Source: Paenibacillus puerhi
Lineage (GTDB): Bacteria; Bacillota; Bacilli; Paenibacillales; NBRC-103111
Direction: 5' to 3'
Assembly: GCF_009846885.1 (NCBI RefSeq)
Contig: NZ_WUWM01000030.1
Location: forward strand, 1-64,000
Length of the DNA stretch: 64,000 nucleotides
Shown: one piece after another, positions 32,759-42,186 of the stretch
How the letters are laid out: every line of letters starts with the position of its first letter
Position numbering within the stretch: position 1 is the first letter of the stretch
Made by a program: the position numbers and the translations under genes
The notes under the pieces: generated by a model
What the model saw: only the letters and a program-made list of their open reading frames with translations
Database searches by the model: none
What the model was told of the DNA's origin: nothing

Positions 32759-33806
32759 GCAGAACCACTTCCCGTTCGCCGTCCTTGGCCTCAGTCTTGG
32801 ATTCGGCCGAGCCGGACTTGTAGATTTCACGGACGATGTCGTCGGTGTTGGTTTCCACGATCTTAATGTCCTCGATGCCGACGACATGGACTACCCGGGC
32901 GAGTACCTCCGATACGCCAACGCTCTTCTGAGGTATCCAGACCTTCGCCGTCAGCTCATTATCTAGCGACCATTGGACCTCCAGTCCTTCCGTCAAGGCG
33001 CGAAGCTGGTCCAGCTCCACCGCTTCGGCAAAGCGCAAAATAATTTCTTTTCCCTTGCCCCAGCGATCCTTCAGTTCGTCCAGTCCGCCGTCATAGATAA
33101 TACGACCGTCATCCAGCATAATCACCCGCGAACAAAGCGCCTCGATATCCTGCAGGTCATGCGTCGTCAACAGGATGGTTGTTTCGTAGCGGCTGTTCAG
33201 AGACTTGAGGAACTCACGGATCTCCGTCTTGACGACAATGTCCAGACCGATGGTCGGCTCATCCAGAAACAGGATCGACGGATTGTGTATGAGCGAGGCT
33301 GCCAGCTCGCAGCGCATCCGCTGCCCCAGACTCAGCTTCCGCACCGGGCGATTCAGCAGCTCGCCCAGTTGAAGCCGATCGACCAGCTCGTCCATCCGCA
33401 GGCGGTAGTCCCCTTCGGGCACCCGGTATACCTTCTGCAGCAGCCGGAACGATTCGACAACGCCCAGATCCCACCAGAGCTGGCTGCGCTGACCGAACAC
33501 TACACCGATCCCGCGGACGAACGCTTCGCGTTCCTTGTAAGGAATATATCCATTGACCCGGATGTCCCCGGAAGTCGGGACGAGGATACCGGTCAGCATC
33601 TTGATCGTCGTGGACTTGCCGGCGCCATTTTCCCCGATATATCCGCAGATTTCGCCTTTGGGAATTTGAAAGCTGATGTCTTTAACGGCTCTCACGTGGT
33701 TATACTCTCTTCTAAACAGATCGCGAAAAGCTCCCTTAAGCCCTTCGCGGTTCTTTTGAACCTGAAACTCTTTGCGCAGGTTGCGCACATCGATGGCGAG
33801 CGACAT
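32751..33806 (-). CDS. ABC exporter ATP-binding protein (COG4586-like)
   Basis: A 351-residue ATPase. Walker A YIGENGAGKST lies near residue 57, the signature LSLGQRMRCELA near 158, Walker B ILFLDEPTIGLD and the H-loop LTTHD follow. The extended C-terminus (about 240-351) is typical of COG4586. It energises the two downstream permeases with overlapping or touching genes. AGGAGG stands eleven bases before the ATG. Divergent from the LCP-family gene. Confidence 0.9.
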   Translation of the reverse strand: MSLAIDVRNLRKEFQVQKNREGLKGAFRDLFRREYNHVRAVKDISFQIPKGEICGYIGENGAGKSTTIKMLTGILVPTSGDIRVNGYIPYKEREAFVRGIGVVFGQRSQLWWDLGVVESFRLLQKVYRVPEGDYRLRMDELVDRLQLGELLNRPVRKLSLGQRMRCELAASLIHNPSILFLDEPTIGLDIVVKTEIREFLKSLNSRYETTILLTTHDLQDIEALCSRVIMLDDGRIIYDGGLDELKDRWGKGKEIILRFAEAVELDQLRALTEGLEVQWSLDNELTAKVWIPQKSVGVSEVLARVVHVVGIEDIKIVETNTDDIVREIYKSGSAESKTEAKDGEREVVLHV

Positions 33807-33968
33807 TGGTATGGTAGCCTCCTGTCTAATTTTGCCGAAGCTTGCGGCTTAATGGCGATTCCCGGTATAATGAGGAGAAATTTTCGGGAACCTAAGCCGT
33901 CACTTTGTTATGATACACGATGCCGGGCAGCACGAAAAGCATCCGCATTCCAAGGAGGGATCGATTTA

Positions 33969-35006
33969 ATGGCACGTACCTTCAAACGTCTGTTCATTTT
34001 CGTCCTTATTCTGTTACTTGCAGGCATCGGTTATTATACTTATGGAATTCTGAAGTTTGCCACTAACATCCAAAGCACCCCTGAATCGTCCAAGTTCCCC
34101 GGCTTGTCCAAGCATACAGGAGGAGCGGGCGCCGCGCAATCGCTGCTTCCGCCCAAATGGGAAGGCACGGAACGCGTCAATGTCCTGATCCTGGGCGGCG
34201 ATTCGCGGGGCTTGAAGAAAAATGAAATTCCGCGTTCCGATTCCATGATGGTCGCGTCCATCGATCCCGTGACGAAAAAAGCCGTCCTCTTGTCTATTCT
34301 GCGCGATACCTACGTTAAGATTCCCGGCCATGGCGATGATCGGATCAACACGGCCGTTGCCTCGGGCGGACCTAACCTGGCGATGAAAACGGCGAGCGAG
34401 CTGCTTGGCATCCCGATTCAATATTACGTGTATACCGACTTCCAGGGGTTCATCTCGTTGGTCGACGCACTTGGCGGCATCGAGCTGGAGGTCGAGAAGG
34501 ATATGAAGTACCGTGACTCGGAAGAGCCCGAATTCGATATTAACCTCAAAAAAGGCGTACAGCAATTAAACGGCAAGACGGCTTTGCAATATGTAAGATT
34601 CCGCCACGATGCGCTCAGCGACTTCTCCCGTACGGAACGCCAGCGTAAATTCATGACAGCGGTGGCCCAGAAAATGCAAACTACCAGTTCCCTAATCCGG
34701 ATGCCGAGGATTTTGAACAGCATCGATCCATATATCGAGACGAATCTCGCCACGGTAGACATGCTGAAGCTGGGCACCCTTGCTCTGGAAGCCAAGACGG
34801 AAGGGATGGCCAGCTCCCAGATCCCGCCGGCCGAGCTGCTCGTCGAGAAGAGAATCGGCGGCGCTGCGGTGATCAGCGTGAATCGGGATAAGCTGCACAA
34901 GTATGTAGAGAATCTATTTGCCGGACGCGATCCCTTCGCTCCTGCGGAGAAGAAGACGGCCGCGGAATCCCCGAAGCCCGCTGGCGGCTCAGCCGGCAAG
35001 AAATAG
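33969..35006 (+). CDS. LytR-CpsA-Psr (LCP) family cell-wall glycopolymer ligase
   Basis: A 345-residue membrane-anchored protein. A helix at residues 7-27 is followed by the extracytoplasmic LCP domain with VNVLILGGDSRG, IPRSDSMMVASIDP, LSILRDTYVKIPG and RFRHDALSDFSRTERQR. These arginines and aspartates bind pyrophosphate lipid carriers. LCP enzymes attach teichoic acids or capsule chains to peptidoglycan. I start at 33969 (AAGGAGG ten bases upstream). The frame stays open a long way upstream, but only as antisense of the ABC ATPase gene. The C-terminus has a Pro/Ala/Lys-rich tail. Confidence 0.92.
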   Translation: MARTFKRLFIFVLILLLAGIGYYTYGILKFATNIQSTPESSKFPGLSKHTGGAGAAQSLLPPKWEGTERVNVLILGGDSRGLKKNEIPRSDSMMVASIDPVTKKAVLLSILRDTYVKIPGHGDDRINTAVASGGPNLAMKTASELLGIPIQYYVYTDFQGFISLVDALGGIELEVEKDMKYRDSEEPEFDINLKKGVQQLNGKTALQYVRFRHDALSDFSRTERQRKFMTAVAQKMQTTSSLIRMPRILNSIDPYIETNLATVDMLKLGTLALEAKTEGMASSQIPPAELLVEKRIGGAAVISVNRDKLHKYVENLFAGRDPFAPAEKKTAAESPKPAGGSAGKK

Positions 35007-35393
35007 CGGCCTGGCGCGGCTCTTTGCGGGCATGAGGCTTGGGCCTAGTAGGTCCCTGACAGCCTAACTGAAATCCAATGAAAAGTCTCTGAATTTGGAT
35101 AGATTCGGCTAGGGGCCCCACTGTGTACGGGGGGGAGGCAGCTCTTTATGGCTTTACCTCTTGGTCTCTGGAAACGAATAAGCCTGCGGATGCGCAGGCT
35201 TTTTGACTCCCCTTTTCTCTCAAGAGCAAAAGCCCGCAATTGCGAAGAATTTCACCCCTTTTCGTATAAATTGAAGGTTTTCCCCTAGAAATACCTGTAT
35301 ATTGGTAGGAATTTATCTTAATATTGAATCATCAGCAATCATAAGATTTCAGCCTGCAGGTTGTAGCGCCACTTAGAAAGGATCGTGCATGTT
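35007..35393 (+). other. Structured intergenic region between LCP gene and hemL
   Basis: The stretch holds a long hairpin at 35051-35117 (GGTCCCT with AGGGGCC, AGCC with GGCT, ATCCAA with TTGGAT). A second possible stem lies at about 35134-35160, then the terminator at 35180-35204. It could be the 3' end of the LCP message or a small RNA. The AT-rich part 35230-35380 should hold the hemL promoter, but no convincing -35/-10 pair was found. Confidence 0.4.
35180..35204 (+). terminator. Intrinsic terminator after the LCP gene or small RNA
   Basis: Perfect 9-base arms AAGCCTGCG and CGCAGGCTT with a GATG loop, followed by a short T-run. Confidence 0.75.
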
Positions 35394-36740
35394 ATGGCAT
35401 TTCAATTTCAACCTACCCATACGAATAGAAGCCGCTCGGAGCTCCTTTATGGACAAGCCCTAGAGCATATCGTAGGCGGCGTCAACAGTCCGTCGCGTTC
35501 CTTCAAGGCCGTCGGCGGCGGAGCCCCCGTCTTCATGAAACGCGGGCAGGGCGCTTACTTCTGGGATGCGGACGACAACCGGTACATCGATTATCTCGCC
35601 GCTTACGGCCCCGTCATACTCGGCCATGCCCATCCCCATGTCACCGCGGCTATATGCCGTGCAGCCGAGAACGGCACCTTGTACGGGACGCCTACCGAGC
35701 TGGAGATCCACTTCGCCCGGATGCTGAAGGAGGCCATCCCGTCGCTAGACAAGGTCCGCTTCGTCAACTCCGGCACCGAAGCGGTCATGACGACGATCCG
35801 GGTCGCCAGGGCTTATACCGGGCGCACTAAAATCATTAAGTTCGCCGGGTGCTACCACGGCCACTCCGATCTCGTGCTGGTGGCCGCCGGCTCAGGCCCT
35901 TCGACGCTTGGAATTCCCGATAGCGCCGGCATCCCGACCAGCATCGCTCATGAGGTCATCACCGTCCCTTACAACGATATTCCCGCATTGGAGCAGGCGC
36001 TTGACCGCTGGGGAAGCGAGGTTGCCGCCGTCATGGTCGAGCCCGTCGTCGGCAATTTCGGTATGGTGATGCCGAAGCCCGGCTATCTTGAGGCCTTATG
36101 CGCAGCGGCGCGGCGCAACGGATCGCTCGTCATCTATGACGAGGTCATTACCGCTTTCCGCTTCCATTATGGCACGACGCAGACGTTCGGAGGGCTGCCG
36201 CCGGGCACCGACCTCGCAGCCATCGAACCGGACCTGACCGCCCTCGGCAAAATCATCGGCGGAGGGCTGCCGATCGGCGCCTACGGCGGCAAGGCCGAGA
36301 TCATGTCGCAGGTCGCCCCGCTCGGTCCCGCCTACCAGGCCGGGACGATGGCAGGCAATCCGGCTTCGATCTCGGCAGGCATCGCTTGCCTGGAAGCGCT
36401 GAAGCAGCCGGGCACCTATGAGCAGTTGGACCGGCTCGGCGCCCTGCTCGCAGACGGATTGGCCGAGGCAGCGCGGACCCATGGCATCGAGCTGACCGTC
36501 AACCGCATCTGCGGCGCGCTGTCGACTCATTTCTGCAGCCACCCGGTAACCAACTACGAGGAGGCGCAGGATACAAGCAGCGAGCAGTTCGCCGCGTTCT
36601 TCCGGCTGATGCTGGACCAGGGCATCTGTCTGGCCCCCTCCAAATACGAGGCCTGGTTCCTCACGACGGCTCATACCGAGGAAGACGTGCAAGTGACCCT
36701 TGAAGCGGCTGCTCGCGCCTTTGAACGGATGTCTGAATAG
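35394..36740 (+). CDS. hemL: Glutamate-1-semialdehyde 2,1-aminomutase
   Basis: A 448-residue PLP enzyme converting glutamate-1-semialdehyde to 5-aminolevulinate (C5 heme pathway, cytoplasm). Motifs include [51 protein letters not shown] and the PLP lysine K286 in [17 protein letters not shown]. The ATG at 35394 has AAGGA ten bases upstream; a GTG at 35385 is too close to that site. It stands outside any hem operon, like the second copy (GsaB) of bacilli, so it may be a paralogue of a main HemL elsewhere. Confidence 0.93.
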   Translation: MAFQFQPTHTNRSRSELLYGQALEHIVGGVNSPSRSFKAVGGGAPVFMKRGQGAYFWDADDNRYIDYLAAYGPVILGHAHPHVTAAICRAAENGTLYGTPTELEIHFARMLKEAIPSLDKVRFVNSGTEAVMTTIRVARAYTGRTKIIKFAGCYHGHSDLVLVAAGSGPSTLGIPDSAGIPTSIAHEVITVPYNDIPALEQALDRWGSEVAAVMVEPVVGNFGMVMPKPGYLEALCAAARRNGSLVIYDEVITAFRFHYGTTQTFGGLPPGTDLAAIEPDLTALGKIIGGGLPIGAYGGKAEIMSQVAPLGPAYQAGTMAGNPASISAGIACLEALKQPGTYEQLDRLGALLADGLAEAARTHGIELTVNRICGALSTHFCSHPVTNYEEAQDTSSEQFAAFFRLMLDQGICLAPSKYEAWFLTTAHTEEDVQVTLEAAARAFERMSE

Positions 36741-36767
36741 AACCAACTGCCCTATATGCACAAATAC

Positions 36768-36806
36768 GGCCTTTCTAAACCATCTACCGGATGGTTTAGA
36801 AAGGCC
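36768..36806. terminator. Long hairpin between convergent hemL and Nif3-like genes
   Basis: Perfect 17-base arms GGCCTTTCTAAACCATC and GATGGTTTAGAAAGGCC with a 5-base loop. There is no clear T-run, but its position between convergent genes supports a bidirectional terminator. Confidence 0.65.
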
Positions 36807-36821
36807 GCTCACTTACTCTGC

Positions 36822-37619
36822 CTATCCTATCACGTTAAACAAAGGTTCCTCCGAAATAAAATGAACCGGTATTCCCGGAAACAGCTTCGCTAGAACCCCT
36901 GCGAGATGCTTCATCCCCGGCTCTTCGCTTTGTGCATGCCCAAGCAGGATTAGAGCCTTCTGCCTTCCTTGGCGCACGGCATCCCTGACGTATTCCGGCG
37001 TCTCCCACTCCGGTCCTTCGCCCGCTATGACCAGATCCAGCCCCTCGTGCTCGAAGAGAGGAATAACCAGTCTGCCCCCGCCCCGGTACCCCGCCACCAC
37101 GCCCACCCTGCTGCAGCTCATCGACAGCTCGCCCACCAGACGAACGTACGGAAGCTTCAATTGCTTCTTCACATAATCGGCGGTTTCTCTGACGGTAGTC
37201 GGCGGCAGTGTCAGGATAGACGCGGCCCTTTGGTGCTCGGTAACGTACGGCTCCCATCCCAGCTCGGCAAGTAATCCCTGCATGATTCCATCCGGCTGAT
37301 AGTGATGGATGAAATCATGGAACCGATAAATAGCCAGCCCCGACTCCTCAATCAGACGGCGCTTCGCGCGATAGACCGAGCTGTGCTCCAGCCAATCCGT
37401 ATGATCCTGATGACTGTAGTAGGTTCCTTCATGCGTAATGATCAGGTTGGTCCCCAGGGAAAGCGCCTGTTCAATCACATGCTGCGAGGCTACAAAGGTG
37501 GTGACGATTCCCGTCACCTGCTGGTTCGGATCGCCCGATCGAAGGGTATCCACCGCTGATTCCAGCGTGCCCGCAGGGGCAGTCAGCTGATCAATGACAT
37601 CTTGTACCGTAATCTTCAT
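36822..37619 (-). CDS. Nif3-like dinuclear metal centre protein
   Basis: A 265-residue cytoplasmic protein of the NIF3/DUF34 family. It begins MKITVQDVIDQLTAPAG. Metal ligands are recognisable in LIITHEGTYYS (His), YRFHDFIHHY (His) and LVIAGEGPEWE (Glu), with a further His in LLGHAQSEEP. The family forms toroidal hexamers with two metal ions and has no agreed reaction. It follows the GH43 gene by 86 bases in the same direction and could be read from the xylan operon, but the link may be accidental. Confidence 0.85.
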   Translation of the reverse strand: MKITVQDVIDQLTAPAGTLESAVDTLRSGDPNQQVTGIVTTFVASQHVIEQALSLGTNLIITHEGTYYSHQDHTDWLEHSSVYRAKRRLIEESGLAIYRFHDFIHHYQPDGIMQGLLAELGWEPYVTEHQRAASILTLPPTTVRETADYVKKQLKLPYVRLVGELSMSCSRVGVVAGYRGGGRLVIPLFEHEGLDLVIAGEGPEWETPEYVRDAVRQGRQKALILLGHAQSEEPGMKHLAGVLAKLFPGIPVHFISEEPLFNVIG

Positions 37620-37705
37620 AGTGCTTCCTATCCTCCGGATCTCATGATACGCTTGGACGATTCCGCAAGTATCAACGGTTCCATCAGCAGACGGCCTACC
37701 CTACC

Positions 37706-38689
37706 TTACTTATAAGGATCAATCGTCCGGATCGTCCCGTCTTCGTTATATTCCAGCTCCGTATATTTCACGCAGCGCTTGTGGTTGACTCCCTCCGACA
37801 GGGAACTATCGTGATAGAACAGGTACCATTTTTCCTCAAATTGAACGATGGAGTGGTGAGTCGTCCACCCGATGACCGGAGTCAAGATCGTCCCTTTGTA
37901 GGTATAGGGGCCAAGCAGATCCCGGCTCATGGCATATACAAGCTTGTGAGTGGAGCCTGTCGAGAAGGACAGGTAGTAGTACCCGTTGTACTTGTGTACC
38001 CAAGGGCCTTCAAAATACCGTCGGTCTTCATCGCCGGCCAGAATCGGCTTGCCCTCCTCATCGACTATGGAAATTTCCTGCACCGGACCTTGGAAGGAAA
38101 GCATATCATCGCTTAACAACGCGGCGCGAGGTCCTAACGCAGGCTCGTCTAGAGCGGGACCTGACGCATCGGGCTCGAACGTACCTGTCTGCCATTTCTC
38201 CAGTTGCCCGCCCCACAGGCCGCCAAAAAACATATAAGCACGGTTATCGTCATCCACAAACACAGCCGGGTCAATGCTGAAGCTGCCTTGGATGTAATCG
38301 GCCTGAGGTGTAAATGGCCCAGCCGGGGATGCACTCGTCGCTACGCCGATCCGGAAAATCCCGTCATGATCCCGCGCCGGAAAAAACAAATAATAGGTGT
38401 CGTTCTTATAGGCCGCATCCGGTGCCCAGAGCTGCTGGGAAGCCCACGGAATATCCTTCAGATGAAGAACCTGTCCATGATCGACGACCGGCGAATCGAA
38501 ATTGTCCATGGACAGAACATGGTAGTCTTCCATCTTATATTGATCTCCATTATCATTGCTCGGACCATCGTGATCCAGATCATGCGACGGATAAATATAA
38601 ATCTTGCCTTCAAACACATGTGCGGAAGGATCGGCCGTATAAATATGGGTAACTAACGGCTGATGGGGTCCCGTTACTTTCTGCTTCAT
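37706..38689 (-). CDS. GH43 family beta-xylosidase/arabinofuranosidase
   Basis: A 327-residue cytoplasmic glycosidase with the five-bladed propeller of GH43. The catalytic residues are visible: D20 (IYTADPS, base), D140 (SIDPAVFVDDD, pKa modulator) and E227 (RRYFEGPWV, acid). No signal peptide. AAGGAG lies eight bases before the ATG. It is the last glycosidase of the aldouronate cluster, where the corresponding Paenibacillus gene (xynB) completes xylooligosaccharide breakdown. Arabinofuranosidase activity is equally possible from sequence alone. Confidence 0.88.
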   Translation of the reverse strand: MKQKVTGPHQPLVTHIYTADPSAHVFEGKIYIYPSHDLDHDGPSNDNGDQYKMEDYHVLSMDNFDSPVVDHGQVLHLKDIPWASQQLWAPDAAYKNDTYYLFFPARDHDGIFRIGVATSASPAGPFTPQADYIQGSFSIDPAVFVDDDNRAYMFFGGLWGGQLEKWQTGTFEPDASGPALDEPALGPRAALLSDDMLSFQGPVQEISIVDEEGKPILAGDEDRRYFEGPWVHKYNGYYYLSFSTGSTHKLVYAMSRDLLGPYTYKGTILTPVIGWTTHHSIVQFEEKWYLFYHDSSLSEGVNHKRCVKYTELEYNEDGTIRTIDPYK

Positions 38690-38733
38690 TGTAGAGTCTC
38701 CTTTGTGAATATATGGTTAGAATCCTGCCTAGC

Positions 38734-41700
38734 TTACCTCTCAAAACGGAACCAGCCAAAATCGAAGTCAGAGCCGGGGAGGAAAATGAAGGTTACTTGT
38801 TGAACGCCTGTGACCTTCTCCAGCTCGAAGACTTGCTCCTCATAACCATCGGACAGCGTGAAATCGACAAGCTGCTTGCTTTCCCCTTCATGGCTCGCAA
38901 ACCGGATATGAATCGTATTTTGATCAAGAGGCGATCGGCCATAGACAACAAGTCTCGTAGCGCCGTCACACCCGAAATCCATCTGTCCAAACTCCAGTGA
39001 AACGTTATTGCCTATTCCCTCCACATTCGTTTCGCTTACGGTAAATGTATCCCCATAGATACGGTCGCATTCCGCCGCGAAATGAAGCTCGAAGGCTCTA
39101 TGACTTGGCGCGAAGGTGAATCCCTTGATGTGCACCTTCTGACGCAGGACAAAGCAAATCGAAGTAATGCCGCGAAGTTTCTTGGACAAACGATAGGTTT
39201 CTTCCTGATACGTATTCCACTTCGTTGGTTTCTGATAGATCACATCAGCCAGCAGTGAGCTTTGTTCTTCATCCGGCATCCCTTCCCATATTTGCAGAGA
39301 ATACTCCTCGCTCGCCAAAGCAAATATCGGGATGGTAATCGTATCGGAACCATAGGGACCGAAGTCTATATGATGAAAACCTACACGGGTTTCGCCATCT
39401 CGGCTGGTGGCTATTCCTCGTTCATTCCCGTTGCCGACATCGCCCTTGCTGTAATCATAAAGACCTGCGGATATAAAGCTGTAGGGATTCAGGTAGGCAG
39501 TTCCAAGTCCGGCAGCTTTAAACTCCAATTGAGAGATGATTCGGGTCTTGTCGCCGCCATTCCTGCTCGAGCAGCGAACCCGGAACTCCCCGTCCCCGAG
39601 CGCGACGATCCTGGCTTCATGATGGTTCCCCTCCACCTTGGCGATCGGGGACTCAATCCCGCCATCGTCCACCACGCTCCACTCCACTTCTTGATAGGTG
39701 GCGTCTGCAGGGTACAGCCTGGCCCGGACCTTCAGCTCCCGGGTCGATTCGTCAAACGTTTGTCCCGAATCGCTCGTGATCTCAATTTTGCGAACAGGAA
39801 TTTCATCGCTGCTCCCCATGACACAGGGCAGCTCTTGGTTTCTCATCTTCGAAGAAATTCCCACCGCTGTCTTCTCCCCGGCCGGAAAAGACTCGAATTC
39901 CGCTATCTCGCTTTCTAATCCTGCGGAAGAGACTTCGACCCGGATCGTGCCGGGCTCCAATGTCGCTCCAACGATGGCCATAGCCTTGCCGCTAAATAAC
40001 CTTCTGCTGCATCCTTTATAAGGATCATAATCCGTGCTGTCCCCATTATCAAGGCCAATCAGCCGACCTGCGCCTGTAACAAGCACGTGCACTCGATTAG
40101 TAGCGTTTTCTACAGGATGGCCGTTCTCATCTTCCATCGTCATCTCTATAAACAAGAGATCCGTGCCGTCAGCCGCCAGCCGCTGCTTGTCAGCGTTCAA
40201 TCGTATTCGCTTCGCATCTCCGAACGATTTTCTGCTATCGACCGCAATCCTGCGGCCTGCTTCATCATAGGCGATGGCCGTCAGCTCACCCGCTTGATAA
40301 GGAATCTTCCACCAGCCGACAAGCTGTGTTCCCTGCTGCCGATCCGCGCTAAAGATGCCCACCTGCACACCGTTAAGCTGTAATTCGATTATTGGAGCAT
40401 TCGAGCAGACCCGCACATCGATCATTTGGCCCGGGTTGAAATCCCAATAAGGGAATATATGCACCATCGGATGGGTCTTGTAATCCGTCCATGCCGCTTG
40501 ATACAGATAATACGAATCCTTCTTGAACGTTGCCGTATCGATCTGTCCGAAGTAAGAATTTTTCGTATGGTACGGAGTCGGTTCGCCGATATAGTCAAAT
40601 CCGGTCCATATAAATTGACCGAGGGAGAACGGCGCGTCTCTTTCGGCCAATATACATGCCTCGGCTGAACGGGCTCCCCAACTCGTCGGGCTGTTCCCGA
40701 GGGCTGAGCACTGCTCATCATCGTCGGCAAGAATGCATTTTTCAAACGGGAAATGATAGATGCCCCGGCTTTGCACGACAGAGGATGTTTCGCTGCCATA
40801 AATAATCCAGTCCTCATGCTGTTCATGATGCTGGCGGTAATATTTCTCCGCATAATTATATCCGGCAACCTTCACGATATCGGCACACTTCTGGGCATTC
40901 TCCCAAGGCATATAATTCGAGCCGATCGTCACTCTCGCATTTCCCTTCGGATCATGAGCTTCGACTTCGTCCATAAGGAACCGGGTGATTTCCTGCCCCC
41001 GCTCATCCGCATGGGTATCGTAAATCTCATTCCCGATACTCCACATGAGCAGGCTCGGATGATTCCGATCGCGCGTGACCCAGCTTTTCACATCGGCAGA
41101 AGCCCATTCCTTGAAAAACCTTGCGTAGTCATACCTGGTTTTGGGCCGCTCCCACATATCAAAGGCTTCGGAGACGACAAGCATCCCCATCTCGTCCGCT
41201 AAGTCCATCAGCTCCCGGGCGGGCATATTATGGGCGGTCCGTATCGCGTTGACGCCCATGTCCTTCAGGATGCCAAGCCTTCTTCGCATAGACGTCTTAT
41301 GGAATGCGGCACCCAGGGCGCCCAAATCATGATGCTCGCAAACCCCGTTCAATTTCATCCTTTTTCCATTAAGGCGGAGTCCTTCCCGGGGATCCATCTC
41401 AATGGTTCGAAACCCGATGTACTGCGAAATGGATTCGATCTCACGCCCCGACGCGGCCAGCTCCAATCGGGTGATCAGCCGGTAAAGGTTCGGGGTATCC
41501 GTGTCCCATAACAGAGGATTCGGAACCGACAGCGTTTGCCGGTTTACTTGTGCACCACCGCTCTGGCCGGACATCCGCTCTTCAGCGGCGGCAACCCTTT
41601 GATCCTGGTAGAGAAGCGTATGCGAGATCCGCACATCTTCCTCTATACGGACCTCGGTATCCACCTCGACCTGCCAGCCTTCATCCGTCTTCTTTGTAGC

Positions 41701-42153
41701 GATGTAGATGCCGTTCGTGGCTATATATGAGCTGCCTCTTGTTTTGAGCCATACATTGCGGTAGATGCCCGCCCCCGAATACCATCTGCTGCTCGGGCTT
41801 TGATGCACGACCTTCACAACCAGCTCATTCTCCCCCTTGACGACGGCGGCGGTGATGTCATGTTCGAAGGAGGAGTATCCGTACTTCCATTCGCCTACCC
41901 ATTGCCCGTTTACATAGACGGTAGAGTCCATATACACACCGTCAAATTCCAGCAGAAGCTGCCGATCCGCCTTATGGCAGCTAAACCTCTTGCGATACCA
42001 GCCTATGCTGTTCTCATAAAGATTAAGCATATTATAAATAAGCCAATCATGGGGGATATCCACGGGCTCGAACGCCAGGCCGGTGCAATCCGCCGCTTCC
42101 AAACCGCTTTTTGCAAATTCCCACCCGTCGTTAAAGAGAGTTTTCTTGTTCAT
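38734..42153 (-). CDS. Large multidomain GH2 glycosidase with C-terminal CBM-like modules
   Basis: A 1139-residue protein without a signal peptide. The GH2 sugar-binding, immunoglobulin-like and TIM-barrel domains span about 1-560, with acid/base E376 (LMWSIGNEIYD) and nucleophile E455 (IIYGSETSS). A DUF4982-like and a further beta domain (about 570-790) follow. The end (about 860-1139) has two related beta modules with DFGPYGSDTITIP and DFGCDGATRLVVYG that look like CBM6-type carbohydrate-binding modules. The activity could be beta-galactosidase, beta-glucuronidase or beta-xylosidase-like. The ATG at 42153 has no good ribosome site (an in-frame GTG at 42177 is also poor); coupling to the upstream gene is likely. 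It lies between the GH67 and GH43 genes. Confidence 0.85.
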   Translation of the reverse strand: MNKKTLFNDGWEFAKSGLEAADCTGLAFEPVDIPHDWLIYNMLNLYENSIGWYRKRFSCHKADRQLLLEFDGVYMDSTVYVNGQWVGEWKYGYSSFEHDITAAVVKGENELVVKVVHQSPSSRWYSGAGIYRNVWLKTRGSSYIATNGIYIATKKTDEGWQVEVDTEVRIEEDVRISHTLLYQDQRVAAAEERMSGQSGGAQVNRQTLSVPNPLLWDTDTPNLYRLITRLELAASGREIESISQYIGFRTIEMDPREGLRLNGKRMKLNGVCEHHDLGALGAAFHKTSMRRRLGILKDMGVNAIRTAHNMPARELMDLADEMGMLVVSEAFDMWERPKTRYDYARFFKEWASADVKSWVTRDRNHPSLLMWSIGNEIYDTHADERGQEITRFLMDEVEAHDPKGNARVTIGSNYMPWENAQKCADIVKVAGYNYAEKYYRQHHEQHEDWIIYGSETSSVVQSRGIYHFPFEKCILADDDEQCSALGNSPTSWGARSAEACILAERDAPFSLGQFIWTGFDYIGEPTPYHTKNSYFGQIDTATFKKDSYYLYQAAWTDYKTHPMVHIFPYWDFNPGQMIDVRVCSNAPIIELQLNGVQVGIFSADRQQGTQLVGWWKIPYQAGELTAIAYDEAGRRIAVDSRKSFGDAKRIRLNADKQRLAADGTDLLFIEMTMEDENGHPVENATNRVHVLVTGAGRLIGLDNGDSTDYDPYKGCSRRLFSGKAMAIVGATLEPGTIRVEVSSAGLESEIAEFESFPAGEKTAVGISSKMRNQELPCVMGSSDEIPVRKIEITSDSGQTFDESTRELKVRARLYPADATYQEVEWSVVDDGGIESPIAKVEGNHHEARIVALGDGEFRVRCSSRNGGDKTRIISQLEFKAAGLGTAYLNPYSFISAGLYDYSKGDVGNGNERGIATSRDGETRVGFHHIDFGPYGSDTITIPIFALASEEYSLQIWEGMPDEEQSSLLADVIYQKPTKWNTYQEETYRLSKKLRGITSICFVLRQKVHIKGFTFAPSHRAFELHFAAECDRIYGDTFTVSETNVEGIGNNVSLEFGQMDFGCDGATRLVVYGRSPLDQNTIHIRFASHEGESKQLVDFTLSDGYEEQVFELEKVTGVQQVTFIFLPGSDFDFGWFRFER

Positions 42154-42186
42154 GTTTATGACACGAGGCCCCCCCACTTGTCCGGG

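Noticed and set aside
32973-33968. Upstream extension of the LCP gene by 332 codons
   Set aside because: The extension is antisense to the ABC ATPase gene, while a strong AAGGAGG and a normal LCP N-terminus with membrane anchor begin at 33969.
35040-35204. 6S RNA identity for the structured region before hemL
   Set aside because: The general shape is suggestive, but I could not match conserved 6S bubble or terminal-stem sequences, so only an unnamed structured region is reported.
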